Assembly (NCBI GenBank): GCA_900544225.1
Contig: UQUD01000023.1
Span: 1 to 22,511 of the forward strand
Length of the DNA: 22,511 bases
Source: an uncultured Collinsella sp.
Lineage (GTDB): Bacteria; Actinomycetota; Coriobacteriia; Coriobacteriales; Coriobacteriaceae
Direction of reading: 5' to 3'
Shown: one piece after another, positions 1-6,584 of the stretch
How the letters are laid out: every line of letters begins with the position of its first letter
Numbering within the stretch: position 1 is the first letter of the stretch
The notes under the pieces: model-generated
Databases searched by the model: none
What the model saw: the letters and a program-made list of their open reading frames with translations, nothing else
Told to the model about the DNA's origin: nothing
Program-made: the position numbers and the translations under genes

Positions 1-77
1 TGGTAGCCCGTACCAGATTCGAACTGGTGATCTCCGCCTTGAGAGGGCGGCGTCCTAAACCGCTAGACGAACGGGCC
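1..77 (-). tRNA. tRNA-Glu (anticodon CTC)
   Basis: Read on the minus strand, the cloverleaf starts with GGCCCGT at 77 and ends with an encoded CCA at 3-1. The anticodon stem CCGCC/GGCGG encloses the 7-base loop CTCTCAA, giving anticodon CTC, which reads GAG (Glu). The T arm carries GTTCGAATC and the D arm has the TCGTCTAGCGG pattern usual for bacterial tRNA-Glu. The first acceptor pair is G1-U72, a wobble, where a G-C pair is more usual. Any terminator lies outside the window. The gene has its own promoter just upstream and sits downstream of cca, whose product repairs tRNA 3' ends. Confidence 0.96.
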
Positions 78-108
78 ACATGACATCCGCACTGCCGTGC
101 GAGAAAAT

Positions 109-137
109 ATATTACGGGACAAAAAACGCGAGCGCAA
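109..137 (-). promoter_or_regulatory. Promoter of tRNA-Glu
   Basis: On the minus strand TTGCGC (137-132) and TAATAT (114-109) are separated by exactly 17 bases. Transcription would start near 102, about 25 bases before the mature tRNA end. This is a good sigma-70-type match in the right place for a separately transcribed tRNA gene. Confidence 0.7.
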
Positions 138-145
138 GAAGAAAT

Positions 146-170
146 TCCAAATTGCCCGAATTTTGTCGGG
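146..170 (-). terminator. Possible weak terminator after cca
   Basis: About 58 bases after the cca stop codon, CCCGA and TCGGG (170-166 and 159-155) can form a short stem, followed on the minus strand by CAATTTGGAATTT. The stem is only 5 bp and the T tract is interrupted, so this is a weak candidate. It would separate cca from the tRNA-Glu unit. Confidence 0.3.
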
Positions 171-227
171 AGGTTATGGAACACGCAGGTCAACTAGGTA
201 GCCCATTTGGGACGAACCGAAGGATGT

Positions 228-1622
228 TTATCCCAGGTGCAGGTGAGTCAGGAGGGCTTCGCGCTCGTTGGGGACGTTGTCCTCGATTACGGCGTCGAGG
301 GCGGCATTGAGAAGCTGCCCCAACTCCGGCCCAGGCTTGACGCCGGCATGAATCAGGTCGCCGCCGTTGATGGCAAGCATCTTGAGCGTATAGGGCTCCC
401 CCGCCTCCAGCAGATCATGGGCGAGTGAGCGCATCTCTTCGATCGTCTCGACGTAATAGAAGCACGACGGCGCCTTGCCCAGCGTATCGGCACGTTTAAG
501 GTCCATGAGCTCGTCAATCAGGCGCGGCGTGTCGACGCCCTCGCCCGAAAGCGCGCGCATCATATTGAGCAGGCAGGATCGCTCGGGACGCAGCGGCTTG
601 TCATGGTACTTGATAAGCAGGCACACGTCGCGAATCAAATCGTGCGAAAGCGCCAGACGATCCATAATGGCGCGCGCCTTCTTGGCGCCAAGCTCGGGAT
701 GACCGTAGAAATGGCCGCTGCCCGCATGGTCGACCGTAAAGCAATCAGGCTTGGAGACGTCGTGCAAAAACGCTGCCCACATTAAGCTCGGCGAAGGCTC
801 CACGCCATCACACAGTGCCAACTCCCCCGCTACCGTCAACACGCGAGCGATATGCTCGTAGACATTAAAGGCATGATAGACGCTGCACTGGTCAAAGCCC
901 CTTCCCGCAGCAAGCTCGGGCACGGCGGCGCAAATAAGCTCGGGGTAGCGAAGCATCGCGTCTCCCCCGTGGCCGGTCGAAAGAATGCCCTCAAGCTCAA
1001 TACCCACGCGCTCGCGTGCCACGGCATCGAGCAGCGATGAGCATTCGGCAAGTGCCTGTTTGGTCTTAGGCTCGATCATAAAATCCAGACGGCAGGCAAA
1101 ACGCACCGCGCGCAGCATGCGAAGCGCGTCCTCGTTAAAGCGACGCTTGGGATCTCCGACGGCACGGATAAGTTTACGCTCAAGGTCGCCTTGGCCATCG
1201 TAGCGGTCGACAAGACCACGATCGGGATGCCAAGCCATGGCATTAACGGTAAAGTCACGGCGCGCCAGATCGTCCTCAAGCGAAGCCGCACGCTCCACAC
1301 TCTGGGGATGGCGGCCATCGGTGTAAAAACCGTCCAGGCGATACGTCGTGACCTCAATGCGCTCGCCATCGCAAATGGCCGTGATGCCGCCAAATTTAAT
1401 GCCCGACTCAACCACGGCAATGTCAGCCGACTCGAGCGCCGCCTTGGACTCCTGCCACAAGCCGCTGCAGCACATATCAACATCGTGGCTGGGACGCCCC
1501 ATCAGGGCATCACGTACCCAACCGCCTACATACCAAGCCTCAAGACCGGCTGCCTCAAGCGCACGCAGGACACGGATGGAGGCATCGGTCGGCTGCGTAC
1601 CGTTGAGCGAAACATTACACAT
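228..1622 (-). CDS. cca: CCA tRNA nucleotidyltransferase with HD domain
   Basis: Class II CCA-adding enzyme (or related poly(A) polymerase family member) of 464 residues, which adds or repairs the 3' CCA of tRNAs using CTP and ATP. The nucleotidyltransferase head has GGWVRD (33-38) and the metal-binding pair D47/D49 in HDVDM. RRDFTVNAMA (121-130) and NEDALRMLRAVRFA (163-176, the nucleotide-selecting region) follow. A C-terminal HD domain is marked by H257 and HD at 287-288. The ATG at 1622 is chosen because AGGAGG lies 8 bases upstream; the frame stays open to 2084, but that part overlaps the neighbouring kinase gene. Some bacteria split C-adding and A-adding activities between two proteins, and sequence alone does not settle which this is. 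The final tRNA in the window already encodes CCA, which points to a repair role at least for that tRNA. Confidence 0.93.
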   Translation of the reverse strand: MCNVSLNGTQPTDASIRVLRALEAAGLEAWYVGGWVRDALMGRPSHDVDMCCSGLWQESKAALESADIAVVESGIKFGGITAICDGERIEVTTYRLDGFYTDGRHPQSVERAASLEDDLARRDFTVNAMAWHPDRGLVDRYDGQGDLERKLIRAVGDPKRRFNEDALRMLRAVRFACRLDFMIEPKTKQALAECSSLLDAVARERVGIELEGILSTGHGGDAMLRYPELICAAVPELAAGRGFDQCSVYHAFNVYEHIARVLTVAGELALCDGVEPSPSLMWAAFLHDVSKPDCFTVDHAGSGHFYGHPELGAKKARAIMDRLALSHDLIRDVCLLIKYHDKPLRPERSCLLNMMRALSGEGVDTPRLIDELMDLKRADTLGKAPSCFYYVETIEEMRSLAHDLLEAGEPYTLKMLAINGGDLIHAGVKPGPELGQLLNAALDAVIEDNVPNEREALLTHLHLG

Positions 1623-1760
1623 GCCTATAGCCTCCTGCACTTGCGAGCGTAAATCGATGGTTCTCAAGAAGTCTAACAAGAAACGAGAAAGAGCGCACAC
1701 GCAATCGCGTCGTCGATTCGATAAAACGAGTCGGCAGACGCCATATACGTTCAGCGCGCA

Positions 1761-1796
1761 AAAAAACACCCGCCTCGGAGATCCAAAGCGGGTGTT
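1761..1796 (-). terminator. Rho-independent terminator after fruK copy 1
   Basis: AACACCCGC (1765-1773) and GCGGGTGTT (1788-1796) form a 9-bp stem. On the minus strand it is followed by a run of six T (1766-1761, partly paired). It lies 22 bases past the kinase stop codon and separates that gene from cca. Confidence 0.85.
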
Positions 1797-1818
1797 CGAC
1801 AACGACATATCGATGCGG

Positions 1819-2751
1819 TTAGCAGACCTGGCGAACCTCGATGTGCTTCTTATATTCGTCCACCTTGGCAAAATCGCCCAGACCGGGGCACTCCACCACG
1901 TTGGCGCCGGTGGCCATCGAGAGGCGCAGGGCATCCTCAACACGCTCGGGAGCGTCGTGCCACACGGACAGGAAGGCGGCAAGTGAGGAGTCGCCGGCGC
2001 AGACCGTCGACAGCAGCTTGACCTCAAAGGTGCGATTGGCAAACCAGATGTGCTCTCCGTTGGAGAAGTACGCGCCAGCGCCACCCAGTGTCAACAGCAC
2101 GTTCTTAGCGCCCTTGGCGTGGAGCTCGGCCATCGCACCCTTGACGGACTCGTCGTCGCCACCGCTCACCTTAATGCCAAAGATGTCGAGCAGCTCGTCG
2201 TCGTTGGGCTTAATGAGCAACGGCTCCATGGCAATGAGGTCGGCCAGCTGATGGCTCGAGATATCGAGCACGAACTCGGCACCCTTTGCCTTAACACGGC
2301 GAAGTACCTCGGCCAGGAAACCCTCGGAGGTGTTGGGGGGCAGCGAGCCGCTAATGACCAGGCAGGTCATGTCGTCGAGCGAATCAATGAGCTCAAACAT
2401 TTCCTGCTCGTTGGCAGCATTGATGGCAGCGCCTGCATTGACCATGTTGTACTCGGTGTCGGGACCGGCGTTGAGGAAGACATTGACGCGCGTGATGCCG
2501 TCGGTCCACACGGGCTTGACGGGCACGCCCAGGGCCTCGGCGCCCTTGACGATAAACTCGCCCGAGAAACCGGCAAAAAAGCCCAGGATCGTGGTGTCGA
2601 CGCCGTAGTGATCGAGGGTGAACGAGACGTTAAGACCCTTGCCGTTGGGCGTATAGACCGCGTTGCGAGTGCGGGTGACGGTGTTGGCGGAAAGACCGTC
2701 GCAGGCAATGTTGTAGTCAATGGCGGGATTTGCAGTGAGCGTGTAAATCAT
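1819..2751 (-). CDS. fruK: 1-phosphofructokinase-like PfkB kinase (copy 1)
   Basis: PfkB-family sugar-phosphate kinase, 310 residues, of the 1-phosphofructokinase/tagatose-6-phosphate kinase type. It would phosphorylate fructose-1-phosphate made by the nearby PTS permease to fructose-1,6-bisphosphate with ATP. Visible features are TLTANPAIDYN at the N-terminus, NGKGLNVS (36-43), GFFAGFSGEF (58-67), the substrate region VWTDGITRVNV (81-91), SGSLPP (134-139), KPND (181-184), and a C-terminal CAGDS motif (251-255) holding the presumed catalytic base D254. The family motif is normally GAGD; here the first glycine is Cys. The ATG at 2751 has AAAGGA upstream at good spacing; a longer frame to 2904 lacks family similarity. 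It is a paralogue of the next gene upstream, with equal length and matching motifs. A terminator precedes its promoter, so it is probably its own transcript. Tagatose-6-phosphate kinase remains possible. Confidence 0.88.
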   Translation of the reverse strand: MIYTLTANPAIDYNIACDGLSANTVTRTRNAVYTPNGKGLNVSFTLDHYGVDTTILGFFAGFSGEFIVKGAEALGVPVKPVWTDGITRVNVFLNAGPDTEYNMVNAGAAINAANEQEMFELIDSLDDMTCLVISGSLPPNTSEGFLAEVLRRVKAKGAEFVLDISSHQLADLIAMEPLLIKPNDDELLDIFGIKVSGGDDESVKGAMAELHAKGAKNVLLTLGGAGAYFSNGEHIWFANRTFEVKLLSTVCAGDSSLAAFLSVWHDAPERVEDALRLSMATGANVVECPGLGDFAKVDEYKKHIEVRQVC

Positions 2752-2759
2752 GTAAGTTC

Positions 2760-2791
2760 CTTTCACAAGGCAACGTGTTAGTGAAAGTATA
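2760..2791 (-). promoter_or_regulatory. -10 element and putative operator of fruK copy 1
   Basis: On the minus strand TATACT (2791-2786) is a good -10, with only a weak -35 (TGGTCT, 2814-2809). Its last two bases begin CTTTCAC (2787-2781), followed after 14 bases by the inverted half-site GTGAAAG (2766-2760). The half-sites are centred 21 bp apart, two helical turns. The permease promoter at 8752-8757 has the same arrangement. One caveat is that the second half-site abuts the ribosome binding site, so part of the match may come from that. Confidence 0.5.
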
Positions 2792-2904
2792 TTCCACGCT
2801 TCGGGAAAAGACCATAGCGACTCGGCGAACGGTGTAGAACGCGTGCAGGGCGGCGGGATGACGGGCAAAAGAAACAGGGTCCTTGTCCTGTCGCTCGCCC
2901 ACAA

Positions 2905-2941
2905 TATACAAAAATGGCGCCCCGGCCAAAACCGGGGCGCC
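2905..2941 (-). terminator. Rho-independent terminator after fruK copy 2
   Basis: GGCGCCCCGG (2916-2925) and CCGGGGCGCC (2932-2941) form a perfect 10-bp GC stem with a 6-base loop. On the minus strand it is followed by ATTTTTG. It lies 26 bases after the stop codon of the upstream kinase and isolates it from copy 1. Confidence 0.92.
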
Positions 2942-2967
2942 GTACACGCGAAAATAATGAGTTTCGC

Positions 2968-3900
2968 TTACTTGCGGTCGAGCTTGCGGACAGCAACGCG
3001 CTTGCTGTACTCATCGACGTGACCGAAGTCGCCGATGCCGACGGACTCGGCAACGTTAGCGCCGGTAGCCATAGCGAGCTTCATGGCCTCCTCGACGTTG
3101 TCGCGATCCCTGTACCACTTGTGCAGGAACGCAGCGAGGGTGCAGTCGCCGGCGCAGACAGAAGAGACCAGCTTGATGTTGAACTCACGCTTGGCGTACC
3201 AGATGTCCTCGCCGTTGGAGAAGTAAGCGTCGCCGCGGCTACCACGGGTGAGCAGCACGTTCTGAACGCCGGCGTCGTGGGCGAGCTTCATGGCAACGCG
3301 GACCTCGTCGTCGGTGTCGACAGGCACGCCGAAGATGGCCTTCATCTCGTGATGGTTCGGCTTAATGAGCAGCGGCTTCTTGTGAGCGAGCTCCTTGAGC
3401 TTGTCGGAGGACAGGTCCAGGACGACGTCGGCGCCACGAGCCTGAGCGTGCTCCATAACCTGGGCCAGGAAGTCGGGCGTAGCTTTGGGAGGCACGGAGC
3501 CGGAGACAATCAGGCACTCAAGATCGCCCGCGGTGTCCAGGATGTTGTAGAGCTCCTTCTGGTGCTCCGGCGTAATCGGGGCGCCGGGGTTCAGGATGCC
3601 GTACTCGTGCTGGCCATCGTTGACGTAGGTGTTGATACGCGTGATGCCGTCGGTCCAGACCGGGCGGCACAGGCAACCCAGGTTCATGACCTCCTCGACG
3701 ATAAACTTGCCCGTGAATCCGGCGAAGAAGCCGAGCGCGACGGTGTCGACGCCCATCTTCTTAAAGGCGAAGGACACATCGAGGCCCTTGCCGTTAGCCG
3801 TGTAGCTGGCCGAGCCGGTGCGGACGTTCTCGTCGGGCTCGAGCGGAGAGCTCGAAACCGTCATGTCGACAGCCGGGTTAGCGGTTAGCGTGTAGAACAT
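2968..3900 (-). CDS. fruK: 1-phosphofructokinase-like PfkB kinase (copy 2)
   Basis: PfkB-family kinase of 310 residues, paralogous to the next gene downstream and the same length. It is predicted to convert fructose-1-phosphate to fructose-1,6-bisphosphate. Landmarks are TLTANPAVDMT at the N-terminus, NGKGLDVS (36-43), GFFAGFTGKF (58-67), VWTDGITRINTY (81-92), SGSVPP (133-138), KPNHHE (180-185) and CAGDC (249-253) with presumed catalytic D252. As in its paralogue, the usual GAGD motif reads CAGD. The ATG at 3900 has AGGGGGT 7 bases upstream. The gene follows ptsI by 74 bases without a clear intrinsic terminator between them, so cotranscription with ptsI is likely. The two copies may differ in substrate (fructose-1-P versus tagatose-6-P or another ketose phosphate); sequence alone does not tell. 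Confidence 0.88.
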   Translation of the reverse strand: MFYTLTANPAVDMTVSSSPLEPDENVRTGSASYTANGKGLDVSFAFKKMGVDTVALGFFAGFTGKFIVEEVMNLGCLCRPVWTDGITRINTYVNDGQHEYGILNPGAPITPEHQKELYNILDTAGDLECLIVSGSVPPKATPDFLAQVMEHAQARGADVVLDLSSDKLKELAHKKPLLIKPNHHEMKAIFGVPVDTDDEVRVAMKLAHDAGVQNVLLTRGSRGDAYFSNGEDIWYAKREFNIKLVSSVCAGDCTLAAFLHKWYRDRDNVEEAMKLAMATGANVAESVGIGDFGHVDEYSKRVAVRKLDRK

Positions 3901-3901
3901 T

Positions 3902-3917
3902 TACAGTACCCCCTGTA
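3902..3917 (-). promoter_or_regulatory. Small hairpin holding the fruK copy 2 ribosome binding site
   Basis: TACAG (3917-3913 on minus) and CTGTA (3906-3902) can pair and leave the Shine-Dalgarno GGGGG in the loop, right before the ATG at 3900. The stem is only 5 bp, so a regulatory effect is speculative. Confidence 0.25.
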
Positions 3918-3927
3918 TATGTGAGGG

Positions 3928-3957
3928 CCGCGTGGCCGGCCCATTCCAACCACGCGG
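3928..3957 (-). other. Hairpin between ptsI and fruK copy 2
   Basis: CCGCGTGG (3928-3935) and CCACGCGG (3950-3957) form a perfect 8-bp stem with a 14-base loop in the 74-base gap after ptsI. On the minus strand no T run follows, so it is not a standard intrinsic terminator. It may protect or process the transcript, or attenuate it. Confidence 0.45.
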
Positions 3958-3974
3958 TTACCTCTGATACCAAA

Positions 3975-5663
3975 TTAGCGAGCTGCAGACTCGAGCAGCG
4001 CCTTGACCTCGGCGGCGGTGTTGCAGGCGAGCGCCTTCTCGGCGAGCTCGTCGCACTCGGCCTTGGTCCACTGGCTGATGGTCTTGCGGGCGCGCAGGAT
4101 AGACGGAGCGCTCATCGAGAACTCCTCCAGACCCCAGCTGATCAGCAACGGCTCGAGCGGATCGGCAGCGGCCTCGCCGCACATACCGACCATGATGCCG
4201 GCCTTCACGCCGCTCTCGATGATGTTCTTGAGCGAGCGGAGCACGGCGGGATAGTACACCTGGTACAGGTTGGAGATGGTGTCGTTGCCACGGTCGGCGC
4301 ACATGGTGTAGCCGATCAGGTCGTTGGTGCCGATGGAGAAGAAGTCGGCGACCTCGGCAAGACGGTCAGCGAGCAGCGAAGCGGCGGGCGTCTCGACCTC
4401 GATATTCTCGTTGAACTTGCGACCCTCTTCGGTCAGCTCGGCCTTGCACTGCTCGACGAGCTCCTTGACAGCCACGACCTCCTCGACGCAGGTGACGAGC
4501 GGGATCATGATCTTGACGTCACCGAAGGCGCTGGCGCGCAGCAGGGCGCGGAGCTGGACCTTGTACTGGTCGGGATTGGCCAGGCAGTAACGCACGGCGC
4601 GGAAGCCCATGAAGGGGTTGTCTTCCTTGACCATGTGCAGGTACGGGATCTCCTTGTCGCCGCCCACATCAAGCGTACGAATGATGACCGGAGCGCCCTT
4701 GAGCGCGCTGGCGACCTTGCGGTAGGCGTTGAACTGCTCCTCCTCGGAAGGAAGCTCAGCAGAGTCCATGAACAGGAACTCGGAGCGGAACAGACCGATA
4801 GCCTCGGCGTCGTGATCGAGCGCGTTGGGCACGTCATCAGGGTTACCGATGTTGCAGGCGATGATCTTCTTGATGCCATCGGCAGTCACGGACGGCTTGC
4901 CGCGGAAAGCCTCGAGGGCCGCCTTCTCGGCAGCGAAGGCCTCGGCCTTGGCGGTGTAGGCGGCGAGCGTCTCCTCGTCGGGATCGGCCTCAACGACGCC
5001 CTTGCCACCGTCAACGACAACGGTCATGCCGTTGCGCAGCGCGGTGCAGCTGTTGGCAACCGAAAGGACAGCCGGAATCTCGAGGGCGCGCGCGATGATC
5101 GCGGAGTGCGACGTGCGGCCACCGGTCTCGGTGACGATACCGGCAACGTGGGCCTTATCGATCGTGGCGGTCATGGACGGCGTGAGGTCGTGCACGACAA
5201 CGACGGTGTTCTCGGGCAGGACGGAGAGGTCAACGACCTCCTTGCCCAGCAGTTCGGCAAGAATACCGGTGCGGATGTCGGCGATGTCGGCAGCGCGCAG
5301 ACGGAACATCTCGTCGTCCATGGACAGGAACATGTTCTCGAACATGGTCGAGGTGTCCATGAGCGCCTGCTCAGCGCAGGTGCCGCCGTCAATGGCGGCG
5401 TTGATGGCGTCGGTCATGCCCGGATCCTGAGCAAGGACAATGTGTCCGCTCATAATCTCGGCCTCGGCCTCGCCCACCGTCTCCTTCATGTGGTCGGCCT
5501 GAGCCTGTGTCTTCTCGCAGAAGACCGAAAGAGCGGACTGATAGCGCTCCTTCTCTGCTGCCGAATCAGCAACCTCGTGCGGCTCAAACGTCAAGTCGGG
5601 ATCGACGGCGACCATGACGGTGCCGATACCGATGCCCTCGGATGCGTTGACTCCCTGATACAT
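3975..5663 (-). CDS. ptsI: PTS enzyme I (phosphoenolpyruvate-protein phosphotransferase)
   Basis: Cytoplasmic enzyme I of the phosphotransferase system, 562 residues, close to the usual 570. It takes phosphate from phosphoenolpyruvate and passes it to HPr. It has the N-terminal HPr-binding domain, the phosphohistidine motif GGRTSHSAIIAR (181-192, active H186), and the C-terminal PEP-binding barrel with LFRSEFLFM, RTLDVGGDK, GTNDLIGY and the active-site Cys in MCGEAAADP (C495). Two ATGs lie 6 bases apart; the one at 5663 is preferred because MYQGVNASEGIGIG then aligns with the usual family N-terminus and AGAGG-type pairing is well spaced. A start at 5669 adds two residues. It lies 132 bases after ptsH, with a terminator between, and 74 bases before fruK copy 2. 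Confidence 0.96.
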   Translation of the reverse strand: MYQGVNASEGIGIGTVMVAVDPDLTFEPHEVADSAAEKERYQSALSVFCEKTQAQADHMKETVGEAEAEIMSGHIVLAQDPGMTDAINAAIDGGTCAEQALMDTSTMFENMFLSMDDEMFRLRAADIADIRTGILAELLGKEVVDLSVLPENTVVVVHDLTPSMTATIDKAHVAGIVTETGGRTSHSAIIARALEIPAVLSVANSCTALRNGMTVVVDGGKGVVEADPDEETLAAYTAKAEAFAAEKAALEAFRGKPSVTADGIKKIIACNIGNPDDVPNALDHDAEAIGLFRSEFLFMDSAELPSEEEQFNAYRKVASALKGAPVIIRTLDVGGDKEIPYLHMVKEDNPFMGFRAVRYCLANPDQYKVQLRALLRASAFGDVKIMIPLVTCVEEVVAVKELVEQCKAELTEEGRKFNENIEVETPAASLLADRLAEVADFFSIGTNDLIGYTMCADRGNDTISNLYQVYYPAVLRSLKNIIESGVKAGIMVGMCGEAAADPLEPLLISWGLEEFSMSAPSILRARKTISQWTKAECDELAEKALACNTAAEVKALLESAAR

Positions 5664-5688
5664 TCCCATTCCTCTCTCCGTGTCATGT

Positions 5689-5717
5689 GATAAAGCGTTT
5701 TGCCATATCCATGACAA
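5689..5717 (-). promoter_or_regulatory. Putative promoter of ptsI
   Basis: On the minus strand TTGTCA (5717-5712) and TTTATC (5694-5689) are separated by 17 bases. The -35 begins within the T tract of the terminator after ptsH, so ptsI would have its own start just beyond it. The -10 is a moderate match only. Confidence 0.4.
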
Positions 5718-5750
5718 AAGAGCGCAGCTACCTTGAACAGGTCACTGCGC
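5713..5750 (-). terminator. Rho-independent terminator between ptsH and ptsI
   Basis: On the minus strand GCGCAG (5750-5745) pairs with CTGCGC (5727-5722). An inner ACCT/AGGT stem surrounds a GTTCA loop, and TCTTTTGT follows. It would end or reduce transcription after ptsH, and so give more HPr than enzyme I. Confidence 0.8.
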
Positions 5751-5795
5751 CCCCAAGTATGAACTTAATTGTTCAACATGCGACCCGTTTGAGTT

Positions 5796-6059
5796 CTACT
5801 CGCCAAGACCGCTCTTGATGAGCTCGATGGCAGCAGCCAGAGCCTCGGCCTCGTCGGCGCCGTCGCACTTGACCTCGACCTCGGTGCCGCAGGGGATACC
5901 AGCAGCCATGAGGGCCATCGGGGACTTGCCGTTGACCTCCTTCTCGGGGGTGACGACCGTCACGTCGCAGGCGTACTTGCCCATGGTGGAGGCGAAGAGA
6001 CCAGCAGGACGCATGTGAAGACCCTGAGGATTAACGAGGGTAGCCTTCTCAGAAACCAT
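5796..6059 (-). CDS. ptsH: Phosphocarrier protein HPr
   Basis: Small cytoplasmic phosphocarrier, 87 residues (family norm 85-90), shuttling phosphate from enzyme I to the IIA domain of sugar permeases. The active-site histidine is H15 in NPQGLHMRPAG. A serine sits at position 46 in NGKSPMALM, the exact position of the regulatory Ser46 phosphorylated by HPr kinase in Firmicutes. The ATG at 6059 has AAAGGAGT 5 bases upstream. It is followed by a terminator and then ptsI, instead of the tight ptsHI coupling seen in many bacteria. The gap upstream is long and rich in inverted repeats. Confidence 0.97.
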   Translation of the reverse strand: MVSEKATLVNPQGLHMRPAGLFASTMGKYACDVTVVTPEKEVNGKSPMALMAAGIPCGTEVEVKCDGADEAEALAAAIELIKSGLGE

Positions 6060-6083
6060 AATTGACTCCTTTTTTGTGTTTAA

Positions 6084-6106
6084 CCCCTGTCAGCCATGCG
6101 ACAGGA
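6084..6106 (-). other. Short hairpin in the ptsH leader
   Basis: CCTGTC and GACAGG form a 6-bp stem with an 8-base loop about 25 bases before the ptsH start. A TAATAT that could act as a -10 lies further upstream (minus, around 6133-6128) without a convincing -35. I could not place the ptsH promoter with confidence. Confidence 0.3.
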
Positions 6107-6161
6107 GCCATACTCACGACGTTGTTTATATTAACTCACATCAAACGGTTTTTCATTGTGT

Positions 6162-6365
6162 TTCGCACGAATTATTGGACGGATGTCGTTGCAGCACGCT
6201 CGCCTGCCGGGCGGGGCGGTTAAGTTTGCTGCTCTACAGTCCTGCGCAAGACGGAAAGCACATTAAGTGCTTTCCTTTGCGTGCGGAACTCGCGACAAAC
6301 TCAACCGCCCCGCCCGGCAGGCGAGCTGCGGAAACTCGGTCGGTCCAGAGCAATATCGTGCGAAC
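6162..6365. repeat. Long imperfect palindrome, about 204 bp
   Basis: Nested inverted matches share one centre near 6263. The outer arms are TTCGCACGA (6162-6170) and TCGTGCGAA (6357-6365), then TGGAC/GTCCA near 6176 and 6343. A 30-bp arm pair at 6198-6227 and 6297-6326 differs at one base. The inner stem is GGAAAGCAC (6253-6261) and GTGCTTTCC (6267-6275) with a 5-base loop. As RNA or single-stranded DNA this could fold into one long interrupted hairpin. No plausible protein is encoded. It may be a MITE-like repeat, a structured leader or an untranslated RNA; the sequence does not decide. Confidence 0.75.
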
Positions 6366-6430
6366 GGAATTCTGGCTGACGACCCGTTCGCGACAAAGAC
6401 TCGATAGACAGCCCCCTCTATACCCTTTTG

Positions 6431-6501
6431 TAAGTTGCGGTGAAATAGGGACTGAATTTGGAGTTGAATCGTTTAAACAGTCCCTATTTCACCGCAACTT
6501 A
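6431..6501. repeat. Perfect 24-bp inverted repeat
   Basis: The arms at 6431-6454 and 6478-6501 are exact reverse complements (core GGTGAAATAGGGACTG) around a 23-base AT-rich spacer containing GTTTAAA. No T run follows on either strand, so it is not a typical terminator. It lies just beyond the permease terminator. Its compact form suggests a dispersed intergenic repeat, which is an inference. Confidence 0.8.
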
Positions 6502-6513
6502 TGGGAGGGATAG

Positions 6514-6549
6514 AAAAAGGCGGAGGCCCTGGAGAGGGTCTCCGCCTTT
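6514..6549 (-). terminator. Rho-independent terminator after the fructose PTS permease
   Basis: AAAGGCGGAG (6516-6525) and CTCCGCCTTT (6540-6549) plus an inner CCCT/AGGG form a long stem closed by GGAG. On the minus strand the stem ends in a T tract (TTTTTC). It begins 36 bases after the permease stop codon. Confidence 0.9.
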
Positions 6550-6584
6550 GTTACAAAGGGCGATATTATCCGCGAGCTGGGGGA

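Noticed and set aside
1623..1760. Possible cca promoter
   Set aside because: I found no pair of -35 and -10 hexamers at acceptable spacing. A promoter is expected after the terminator at 1761-1796 but cannot be placed.
3921..5690. Plus-strand open frame of 589 codons opposite ptsI
   Set aside because: Exact antisense shadow of enzyme I, no ribosome binding site and no recognisable domain.
6076..6513. 145-codon plus-strand frame in the permease-ptsH gap
   Set aside because: It runs across both palindromes, has no ribosome binding site and the product looks random.
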